From: Chloroflexota bacterium
Lineage (GTDB): Bacteria > Chloroflexota > Limnocylindria > QHBO01
Length of the DNA: 5,450 nucleotides
NCBI GenBank assembly: GCA_013694645.1
Contig: JACDBZ010000176.1
Coordinates: forward strand, 1-5,450
Reading direction: 5' to 3'
In this document: one piece after another, positions 1 through 5,241 of the stretch
Position numbering within the stretch: the first letter of the stretch is position 1
Layout of the letters: every line of letters starts with the position of its first letter
The notes under the pieces: model-generated
What the model saw: only the letters and a program-made list of their open reading frames with translations
The model's database searches: none
What the model was told of the DNA's origin: nothing
Position numbers and translations under genes: made by a program

Positions 1-263
1 CCTGCGCGGCTGCTTGTCCCGAAGGTGAAGCCCTTGTCGGCCAATGAGCGTCGCGGACCGATGGCCTTCCACCAGCGATACGGCCCCGTCTCACGATGGT
101 TGCTGATATTGGCGAGTGATGTCTCGACGCGAAGACGCCCGAAGACGGCAATGAGCCGATCGCCATCGGTGAGTTCCACGTGGGCGGCACCGCTACGGAC
201 GCCGAACGCGCGCAGCACCCAGCGCCAGGGAGCGTCACGACGAAGTGGAAAGGTTTCGTTCAT
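1..263 (-). CDS. Conserved hypothetical protein, N-terminal part (runs off left edge)
   Basis: This is an open frame with no stop from an ATG at 263 to the window edge, giving 87 complete codons; the C-terminus lies outside. The protein begins MNETFPLRRDAPW, then has a segment reading HVELTDGDRLIAVFGRLRVET, followed by LANISNH, GPYRWWKAIGPRRSLADKG and FTFGT. From memory, the pattern 'FG.WRVET.L.N....GPYRW.K..GP...SLAD.GLTF.T' belongs to a small uncharacterised family common in Actinomycetota and related GC-rich bacteria. Its function is unknown to me. I see no membrane segment or signal peptide in the visible part. The visible residues look like beta-strands, with aromatic and basic patches around the RWWK motif. 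The gene lies 58 nt downstream of the glutamate-dehydrogenase-like gene on the same strand, so co-transcription is possible. No strong SD precedes the ATG; an in-frame TTG three codons upstream is an alternative start. Confidence 0.72.
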   Translation of the reverse strand, partial: MNETFPLRRDAPWRWVLRAFGVRSGAAHVELTDGDRLIAVFGRLRVETSLANISNHRETGPYRWWKAIGPRRSLADKGFTFGTSSRA

Positions 264-321
264 CAATGCCGATACGGACCGCACTGGGGATCGAATCACC
301 GATCGTCACCGGATGGCGGTG

Positions 322-1581
322 CTATGGATAGAGGCCGCGCAGGGTGGTCGCCTCCGCGACGCGAGCCACGGCGACCATCATGGCTGCGGCGCGCAGATCG
401 ATCCGCTCCGCGGATGCGATCGCCTGCACCTCGGCCATCGCCTCGTCCACGATCCGGTCGAGCTGCCCGGTGATCTCCTCTTCGCCCCAGAAGAAGGCCT
501 GCACGTCCTGCACCCATTCGAAGTAGCCGAGGACGGTTCCGCCGGATGTGCAGATGATGTCAGGGATGACCGTGATACCGCGATCGGCAAGTACCAGGTC
601 GGCGGCCGACGTCGTGCCGCCGTTCGCCACCTCCGCGACCAGCGGAGCCTGGACCGCGTCAACATTGGCATCGGTGATCTCGCCCTGGAGCCCGGCAAGC
701 GCCACGACGTCGCACTCGATGGCGAACAGCTCTGCCTTTGTCATCGGCTCGGTGTCCGGCAGGTCGCGAATCGCATCATGCTCGCGCATCCATCGGGTCG
801 CGGCCTTCACGTCGATACCGTCTGGATTCGCCACCGCGTCACGATCATCGCCGACTCCGATGATCACGGCGCCGGCCTGTCGGAGCTCCTCCGCCAGCGT
901 CATGCCGACGCGTCCGAAGCCCTGGACGACCACTCGCGCGCCTGTCAGCTCGCGCCCGCCCGCCCTCGATGCCGATGCGATGCAGCGCAGCGCGCCACGC
1001 GCCGTGGCGCTCCGACGGCCTCGCGTTCCTCCGATCGCCAGGGGCTTCCCGATCACTGATGCGGCGACGGTGTGGCCCTGGTGCATGGAAAGGGTGTCCA
1101 TGATCCAGGCCATCGTCTGGGAGCCGGTATTCACGTCCGGCGACGGAATGTCACTGTCGGGTCCGAGCAAGATGCCGATCTCGGTCGCATACCTGCGGGT
1201 GAGTCCCTGCCGCTCGTTCTCACTCAACCGGCGTGGATTCACGCGCACGCCCCCCGCGGCGCCGCCGAACGGGATTCGGACGAGCGCTGCCTTCCAGGTA
1301 TTGAGCATGGCGAGGGCCCGCACCTCGTCGAGATCGAGGGTCGGGACGTAGCGCACCCCGCCGGACACCGGGCCGCGGTTCACGTTGTGGTGGACCCGGA
1401 ACCCGGTGTACACATCGACGCGGCCATCGTCGTGCGTCACCGGGAAGTTGACCGTCAGCTCACGCTTCGGGACCCGCAGAACGCGGTGCATGCCCTCGTC
1501 CAGGTGCAGTCGCTCGGCGGCTTCGTCCAGCTCGGCCTGGGTGGTTGTCCAGATGCCGTTCGCGGTGGTGGAGCTCGTCAT
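322..1581 (-). CDS. Glu/Leu/Phe/Val dehydrogenase-family protein with substituted active-site lysines
   Basis: The 419-residue product has the length and two-domain layout of hexameric glutamate dehydrogenases (GDH), which interconvert glutamate and 2-oxoglutarate plus ammonia. The substrate domain shows GFRVHHN, SGGVRY, ALAMLNTWKAALV, IPFGGAAGG and PSPDVNT. The Rossmann domain shows QGFGRVG (glycines 221, 223, 226), and NGGTTSAAD and GYFEW follow. In Clostridium symbiosum GDH the active site uses K89, K113, K125, D165 and S380. The ungapped spacing here (73-97-109-149) matches K89-K113-K125-D165 exactly, but the residues are S73, K97, A109 and D149; S380 corresponds to G352. The catalytic lysine and both gamma-carboxylate ligands are therefore changed, so ordinary GDH activity is doubtful. 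It could be a non-catalytic partner, as GdhA is for GdhB in Thermus thermophilus, or an enzyme with a new substrate. I chose ATG 1581 because it gives the usual GDH length and follows CTAGGA, although the spacing of 3 nt is short. An in-frame TTG at 1608 is less likely. Confidence 0.9.
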   Translation of the reverse strand: MTSSTTANGIWTTTQAELDEAAERLHLDEGMHRVLRVPKRELTVNFPVTHDDGRVDVYTGFRVHHNVNRGPVSGGVRYVPTLDLDEVRALAMLNTWKAALVRIPFGGAAGGVRVNPRRLSENERQGLTRRYATEIGILLGPDSDIPSPDVNTGSQTMAWIMDTLSMHQGHTVAASVIGKPLAIGGTRGRRSATARGALRCIASASRAGGRELTGARVVVQGFGRVGMTLAEELRQAGAVIIGVGDDRDAVANPDGIDVKAATRWMREHDAIRDLPDTEPMTKAELFAIECDVVALAGLQGEITDANVDAVQAPLVAEVANGGTTSAADLVLADRGITVIPDIICTSGGTVLGYFEWVQDVQAFFWGEEEITGQLDRIVDEAMAEVQAIASAERIDLRAAAMMVAVARVAEATTLRGLYP

Positions 1582-1745
1582 CGGTCCTAGGCTACCGTGG
1601 CAGCGCAAGCGCCGCGCATGAGTGTCGGGCCGGTCGGCGCCTCAGTTGCGCGCCTGTCCGTGCGGGAGGATGGCAAGATGGCGCCGTTCCATTCAGACCG
1701 ATGCGCCGGCAGACCAAGCGAACCGACCGACGCACACCGTAACCC

Positions 1746-1752
1746 GAGGAGG
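1746..1752 (+). promoter_or_regulatory. Strong Shine-Dalgarno that fixes the start of the phosphotriesterase-family gene
   Basis: GAGGAGG ends 7 nt before the ATG at 1760, which is ideal spacing. It decides in favour of this start over the in-frame ATG at 1670 and the further upstream start at 1622, whose extra residues (Arg/Ala-rich) do not resemble the family. No convincing -35/-10 pair is visible in the divergent region 1582-1759, although promoters for both flanking genes should lie there. Confidence 0.85.
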
Positions 1753-1759
1753 ACCGCCG

Positions 1760-2698
1760 ATGGCGCCCCGCGTCATGACCGTCTCCGGACCGATGCCACC
1801 CGATAGCCTGGGCTTCACCCTACCGCACGAGCACACCGGCATCAGTCTGTGGCATATCGCCAACCGCTGGGACTACTGGGAGCTCACCCCCGACGACGAC
1901 ATCATGATCGAGGAGCTGCGCGACTTCCGTCGGCGCGGCGGCGGCACCCTTGTCGACCTCACGCTGCCCGGTGTCGGGCGCGATCCGGATCGACTTCGTC
2001 GGCTGGCCGGCGCCTCGGGCGTCAACATCGTGATGGGCACCGGATGGTATCGGGGGGCGTACTACCCGGGCGAGGCGCTCATCGATCGGCGCAGCGTCGA
2101 CGACCTGGCGGCCGAGATGGTGCGTGAGCTCGAGAACGGCGTCGGCGAGAGCGGCATCCGGCCGGGGATCATCGGCGAGATCGGAACCGACAAGCCGTGG
2201 GTCAGCGCTCTCGAGGAGCGCGTGCACCGCGCGGTGGCGCGGGCAGCGAAGCAGACCGGGATGGCGATCACCACCCATGGCGTTCAATCCGATGTCGGCC
2301 TGGCTCAGCTGCGCATCTTCACCGAGGAGGGCGTCGATCCGTCGCGCGTCGTCATCGGCCATGCGGACTCGTATCACAACCTTGATTTCTACCTCGAGGG
2401 GCTTGCGGCCGGTGCCAACCTTCAGTTCGACTTCCTGGGCCATCGATTCGGGGTCGAGGAGGCACTCGAGCCGCGTCTGGTCGAGACCATCGTCGAGCTG
2501 TTGGAGCGGGGATTCGGCGATCAGATCCTGCTCAGCCAGGACGTCTGCCACAATCGCCAGCTCAAGGCGAACGGTGGCTTCGGCTACGTCTACCTTCAGC
2601 AGCATTTCCTGCCCACCCTGCGCACCGCCGCGGTGGGTGAGGGCGAGATCCGGCAGATGACCATCGACAATCCGGCTCGAATTCTTGCGATTCCGTAA
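1760..2698 (+). CDS. Phosphotriesterase-family (Php-like) metal-dependent hydrolase
   Basis: The 312-residue product is a TIM-barrel amidohydrolase of the phosphotriesterase family, usual length about 290-350. The N-terminus reads MTVSGPMPPDSLGFTLPHEH, the typical family opening. Expected binuclear-metal ligands are all present: H23 and H25 in LPHEH, E140 in IIGEIGTDK, H173 in ITTHG, H201 in VIGHADS and D261 in LSQD. A glutamate at the bridging position, rather than the carboxylated lysine of true phosphotriesterases, is the arrangement described for E. coli Php. The later LKANGGFGY and TIDNPARIL also match the Php branch. Members include lactonases, carboxylesterases and proteins of unknown substrate; the natural substrate cannot be read here. 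No signal peptide is seen, so it is probably cytoplasmic. It is divergent from the GDH-like gene, with 178 nt between starts, and the next gene on the same strand starts 153 nt after its stop. 'Metal-dependent hydrolase' is safer than 'aryldialkylphosphatase'. Confidence 0.93.
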   Translation: MAPRVMTVSGPMPPDSLGFTLPHEHTGISLWHIANRWDYWELTPDDDIMIEELRDFRRRGGGTLVDLTLPGVGRDPDRLRRLAGASGVNIVMGTGWYRGAYYPGEALIDRRSVDDLAAEMVRELENGVGESGIRPGIIGEIGTDKPWVSALEERVHRAVARAAKQTGMAITTHGVQSDVGLAQLRIFTEEGVDPSRVVIGHADSYHNLDFYLEGLAAGANLQFDFLGHRFGVEEALEPRLVETIVELLERGFGDQILLSQDVCHNRQLKANGGFGYVYLQQHFLPTLRTAAVGEGEIRQMTIDNPARILAIP

Positions 2699-2740
2699 CG
2701 ACGGTGGGGCCCGACTCGCCGCGATGCATCGAGGCATTTC

Positions 2741-2760
2741 CACCGGAGCGTCATCCGGTG
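2741..2760 (+). terminator. Small hairpin downstream of the phosphotriesterase-family gene (possible terminator)
   Basis: A perfect 7-bp inverted repeat, CACCGGA and TCCGGTG, flanks a 6-nt loop (GCGTCA) 42 nt after the stop codon. A separate 10-bp palindrome, CGATGCATCG, lies just upstream at 2722-2731. There is no T-run after the hairpin, so canonical intrinsic termination is not supported. It may act as a U-tract-less terminator or RNA 3'-end stabiliser, or be chance in GC-rich DNA. Confidence 0.3.
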
Positions 2761-2851
2761 CGCGATTCCCACTGTGGATCGTGGCGGGGGACGCGTGGCG
2801 TGCGCCGCGAAGCACGGCTCATGCGTACGCAGCCTGACGCCCCGACCCACG

Positions 2852-3886
2852 ATGCCCGACCGTGATCCGATCGCCGATCTGAAGCGGATCGGCTTTCTGT
2901 TGGAGGCCGCACAGGAGCCGGGGTACCGGGTGCGTGCGTTCCGCACCGCGGCCGCGACGCTGACCCGGATCGGCGCCGAGGAGCTGGTGCTGCGTGCCGC
3001 CAGCGGGGGACTGCGCGAGCTGCCGGGAGTCGGCGAGGTCACCGAACGGACGATCCTCGAGAGCCTCCGCGGCGAGGAGCCGGTCTACCTGCGGCGCCTC
3101 GAGTCGACGGAAGGCAAGCCGCTCGCCGAGGGCGCCGCTGAGCTGCGCGCAGCGTTGCGCGGCGACTGTCACGCCCACACCGAGGCTTCCGACGGTGGGG
3201 CCACCATTCGCGAAATGGCGGACGCGGCAATCGAGCTCGGGCATGACTATCTCGCCATCACCGATCATTCCCCTCGGCTGACCGTGGCGAACGGCCTGTC
3301 AGCCGATCGGCTGCGGGCACAGCTGCAGGAGATCGCAGCGCTGAATCTCCAGCTCGGTCCGTTCCGCCTCCTGACGGGAATCGAGGTCGACATCAACGAG
3401 GACGGCTCTCTCGACCAGGATCCGGAGCTGCTCGCTCAGCTGGACGTGGTGGTCGGCAGCGTCCACTCGGCGCTCCGCTCGGAGGAGCGCGCGATGACCG
3501 TGCGCATGGTGACGGCGCTGGCGAACCCGAACCTCGACATCCTCGGTCACTGCACCGGCCGCATGAAGACGCGCAAGCGAAACCGTCCGGAGTCAGCCTT
3601 CGACGCGGAGCTGGTCTTCGCCGCCGCCGCTCGATTCGACAAAGCGATCGAGATCAACTCGCGGCCGGAGCGACTGGATCCACCCAAGCGATTGCTGCGG
3701 TTGGCGGTTGAAGCGGGTTGTCGAGTCTCCATCGACACCGATGCGCACGCGCCCGGGCAGCTCTTCTGGCTCGGCAACGGCTGCGAACGAGCGTTCCTGT
3801 GCGGCGTGACAGCACCCACGGTCGTCAATGCGCTCACCGCCCACGAGCTCCTCGCCTGGACCGCGTCTCACGGCACCTGGGCATGA
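2852..3886 (+). CDS. PHP-domain phosphoesterase with PolX-type helix-hairpin-helix N-terminus, no polymerase domain
   Basis: The 344-residue product has two parts. Residues about 5-90 resemble the 8-kDa N-terminal domain of family-X DNA polymerases: DPIADLKRIGFLLE, then GYRVRAFRTAAATL, then the hairpin ELPGVGEVTER, then VYLRRLES. Residues about 100-340 form a PHP metal-dependent phosphoesterase with all expected ligands: H107 and H109 in DCHAHT, D138 and H139 in AITDHS, E178 in TGIEVDI, H205 in GSVHS, H233 in LGHCTGR, and D297 and H299 in DTDAH. EINSRPERLDPP is also typical of PolX PHP domains. The nucleotidyltransferase palm of PolX is absent: only about 15 residues separate the two parts. 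The family is known for 3'-phosphatase, exonuclease or AP-endonuclease activities in DNA repair, so a repair nuclease or phosphatase is likely but inferred. ATG 2852 fits the family start. No clear SD is present, and a GTG at 2774 would add 26 Arg/Gly/Cys-rich residues unlike the family. Confidence 0.9.
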   Translation: MPDRDPIADLKRIGFLLEAAQEPGYRVRAFRTAAATLTRIGAEELVLRAASGGLRELPGVGEVTERTILESLRGEEPVYLRRLESTEGKPLAEGAAELRAALRGDCHAHTEASDGGATIREMADAAIELGHDYLAITDHSPRLTVANGLSADRLRAQLQEIAALNLQLGPFRLLTGIEVDINEDGSLDQDPELLAQLDVVVGSVHSALRSEERAMTVRMVTALANPNLDILGHCTGRMKTRKRNRPESAFDAELVFAAAARFDKAIEINSRPERLDPPKRLLRLAVEAGCRVSIDTDAHAPGQLFWLGNGCERAFLCGVTAPTVVNALTAHELLAWTASHGTWA

Positions 3887-4078
3887 CGCGCGTTTGCCGC
3901 GGGTCATTGCGGCCTTGCCATTCTTCGATGAGGTCGGCGTCACGTGATCCGCCAAGCGTAGATACCCATCGATGGATCGCGCCTTCGGGTCAGACGTGGC
4001 CATTCCAGCGGATCGATCCGGCCCGTGGCCCGCTACCTGCATCGGTCAGGTCCGGGCGCATACTGGTCGCCCATTCGC

Positions 4079-4085
4079 AGAGGAG
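4079..4085 (+). promoter_or_regulatory. Shine-Dalgarno of the dodecin gene
   Basis: AGAGGAG lies 11 nt before the ATG at 4097. It supports that start over an in-frame ATG at 4025, whose extra 24 residues do not belong to the dodecin fold. The 210-nt gap 3887-4096 upstream holds no other gene that I can support, and presumably carries the dodecin promoter, which I could not identify with confidence. Confidence 0.75.
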
Positions 4086-4096
4086 AAATCGCACCG

Positions 4097-4300
4097 ATGT
4101 CAGTCGCCAAGGTGACCGAGCTGTCCTGCACCTCGACCGAGAGCTTTGAGGATGCCATCCGCCAGGGGATCGATCGCGCGAGCAAGACGCTTCGCGGTGT
4201 TCGCGGCGCATGGGTCAAGGAACAGCGAGTCAACGTCAATCGCGACGGGGTGGTCGAGTTTCAGGCCAATATCCTGGTGACCTTCATCCTCGAGGGCTGA
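4097..4300 (+). CDS. Dodecin-family small protein
   Basis: The 67-residue product has the usual dodecin length. Dodecins form hollow dodecamers that bind flavin or related cofactors in the cytoplasm, buffering free flavin. The sequence follows the strand-helix-strand-strand pattern: SVAKVTELS, then TSTESFEDAIRQGIDRASKT, then GAWVKEQRVNV, then FQANILVTFILEG. The TSxESFxxA motif and the C-terminal VTF-hydrophobic end are family hallmarks. An ungapped comparison with the Halobacterium salinarum protein, as I remember it, puts the flavin-stacking tryptophan at G37 here, while a tryptophan sits two residues later at W39; the flavin-contacting glutamine is kept as Q56. The GAWVKEQ form is typical of a second dodecin-like branch whose ligand is less certain. 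It is expressed from its own SD and ends 17 nt before a GC-rich hairpin that separates it from a convergent gene. Confidence 0.92.
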   Translation: MSVAKVTELSCTSTESFEDAIRQGIDRASKTLRGVRGAWVKEQRVNVNRDGVVEFQANILVTFILEG

Positions 4301-4317
4301 CCTTCGAGGGACCGATG

Positions 4318-4341
4318 CGGCCGGCGCCGGCGCGCCGGCCG
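4318..4341. terminator. GC-rich hairpin between convergent genes, likely bidirectional terminator
   Basis: A perfect 10-bp stem (CGGCCGGCGC pairing with GCGCCGGCCG) encloses a CGGC tetraloop. It starts 17 nt after the dodecin stop and lies 11 nt beyond the stop of the minus-strand gene at 4353, in the only gap between these convergent genes. No long U-tract follows on either strand; TTCGCGTGTTCC follows on the plus side. Position and stability argue for a transcription end. Confidence 0.6.
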
Positions 4342-4352
4342 TTCGCGTGTTC

Positions 4353-5195
4353 CTAAGCCTGATCGGCGAGGCCGATGCGGCCCTCGCGGCGGACGAAGCG
4401 TGCCCGATACGTCGGGTTGCTGACGCGCTGACTCACCGTCTTCGCATCGAGCGCCTTGCCGCTTCGCGGAACCGAATACCGGCCCCGTTCGACAATCGCC
4501 ACGGCGAGCTCTCCCGCCGAAAGCGGCCCACGTTCGCGAATCACCGCGATCATCTCGTCATGGAGCGCCACGCGTGCTGCGGATGGTAGCGCCGATACCT
4601 GAGTGGCCTCATCGGCGGCGGGCGCCTCTGCCGTCGCGGCGTCCCCGGTGGGCTCGTCTGGTGCAGATTCTAATTCTGGCCTCGCTCGACCGGCTGACGC
4701 TGCGGCCTCGAGCGCGTTGACGCGCGTCACGAGGTCCTCGAGGCGCTCGAGCAGGCTTGCGCCGCGGGACGCGGCTGGTGCTGCTTCAGGCCCGCCGCGC
4801 GAGGCGTCGAGGCGTTCTTCGACCCACTGGCGGACAAGATCTCCGGGCCGGACGCCGGCTTCGCCCGCGAGGTGCTTCAGCGCGTTGACGCGGCGCGGAT
4901 CGAGGCGGATGGACATGGCGCCTTCATCCGGCGGTCGGTCGAATTGTGGTCGCGGCTGATAGGGCGGACGCTCGCCACCGCGAGGTTGATACGGCCGATC
5001 ACCGCCAGCGCGGGGCTGATACGAGCGGTCACCGCCGCCGCTCCCCCCACGAGGCTGATACGGCCGGTCGGGACGGTCGCCGCCGGCTGAACGTTCGCGC
5101 GGCTGCCAATCGCCACCGCGCTGCGGTGGTCGGTCGGAACGATCGCGGCCGGGGCGATCGGGTCGGCGGTCGGGCCGGGGTCGATTGAAGCTCAT
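4353..5195 (-). CDS. Putative DNA/RNA-binding protein: RG/YQPR-repeat tail, ribbon-helix-helix, coiled coil, HARE-HTH-like domain
   Basis: The 280-residue product has four regions. Residues 1-93 are a disordered, very basic tail rich in Arg, Pro, Gly and Asp, with four YQPR motifs (starting at 46, 59, 69 and 79) and one WQPR (30). Residues 94-131 read MSIRLDPRRVNALKHLA, then GVRPGDLVRQWVEERL, a good ribbon-helix-helix (RHH, CopG/Arc type) pattern. Residues 147-166 (SLLERLEDLVTRVNALEAAA) look like a short coiled coil. An Ala/Glu/Pro linker follows to about 205. Residues 208-276 run through MIAVIRERGPLSAGEL, VAIVERGRY, TVSQRVSN and RARFVRREGRIGL, resembling the HARE-HTH winged helix seen at the N-terminus of RpoE (delta subunit of RNA polymerase) and in chromatin or modification-linked proteins. 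I do not recognise the whole protein; nucleoid or regulatory binding is inferred. Start is uncertain: ATG 5195 is chosen because the Arg/Pro tail begins there, while ATG 5237 would add 14 residues. Confidence 0.82.
   Translation of the reverse strand: MSFNRPRPDRRPDRPGRDRSDRPPQRGGDWQPRERSAGGDRPDRPYQPRGGSGGGDRSYQPRAGGDRPYQPRGGERPPYQPRPQFDRPPDEGAMSIRLDPRRVNALKHLAGEAGVRPGDLVRQWVEERLDASRGGPEAAPAASRGASLLERLEDLVTRVNALEAAASAGRARPELESAPDEPTGDAATAEAPAADEATQVSALPSAARVALHDEMIAVIRERGPLSAGELAVAIVERGRYSVPRSGKALDAKTVSQRVSNPTYRARFVRREGRIGLADQA
4951..5079 (-). repeat. In-frame tandem repeat encoding YQPR units
   Basis: Units starting at 4951, 4981 and 5011 have an exact 30-bp period, and a fourth starts at 5050 after a 9-bp insertion. 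On the plus strand each begins close to CGAGGCTGATACGGCCGGTC. Each encodes about ten residues containing YQPR, flanked by Gly and Asp-Arg. All spacings are multiples of three, so copy-number change would keep the frame. A diverged unit (WQPR) lies near 5098-5118. Confidence 0.75.
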
Positions 5196-5241
5196 CGACG
5201 CGAACGATAGACCCTTGTCTGCATTGGCGCCACCCATCGGC

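Noticed and set aside
25..1059. Long plus-strand open frame of 344 residues
   Set aside because: It lies antisense to the GDH-family gene and the partial gene at 1-263, both of which carry clear conserved motifs. Its translation is Arg/Asp/His-rich without any family pattern, as expected of a shadow frame in GC-rich DNA.
548..1351. Plus-strand open frame of 267 residues inside the GDH-family gene
   Set aside because: Ser/Ala/Arg/Pro-rich, no recognisable motif, opposite a well-supported coding frame.
1622..1759. N-terminal extension of the phosphotriesterase-family gene
   Set aside because: Adds 46 low-information residues; the family N-terminus and the GAGGAGG signal both place the start at 1760. 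GGGAGG before the ATG at 1670 was noted, but the extension has no homology pattern.
1820..2815. Long minus-strand open frame of 331 residues
   Set aside because: Antisense to the phosphotriesterase-family gene, whose complete set of metal ligands and strong SD make it the real gene.
2774..2851. GTG-initiated extension of the PHP-domain gene
   Set aside because: The 26 extra residues are Arg/Gly/Cys-rich and unlike the family start; MPDRDPIADLKRIGF is the expected N-terminus.
3887..4096. Promoter or small RNA in the gap before the dodecin gene
   Set aside because: A CATACT-like hexamer near 4059 has no matching -35 element, and no stable structured element or conserved short frame could be supported beyond the SD.
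4951..5079. Regular 30-bp repeats considered as a CRISPR array
   Set aside because: There are no unique spacers between constant repeats: the whole unit repeats, in frame, within a coding region, with coding-type variation.
4353..5195. Antitoxin of a toxin-antitoxin pair, from the RHH segment
   Set aside because: The protein is far larger than RHH antitoxins, and neither neighbour resembles a RelE, ParE, PIN or other toxin.
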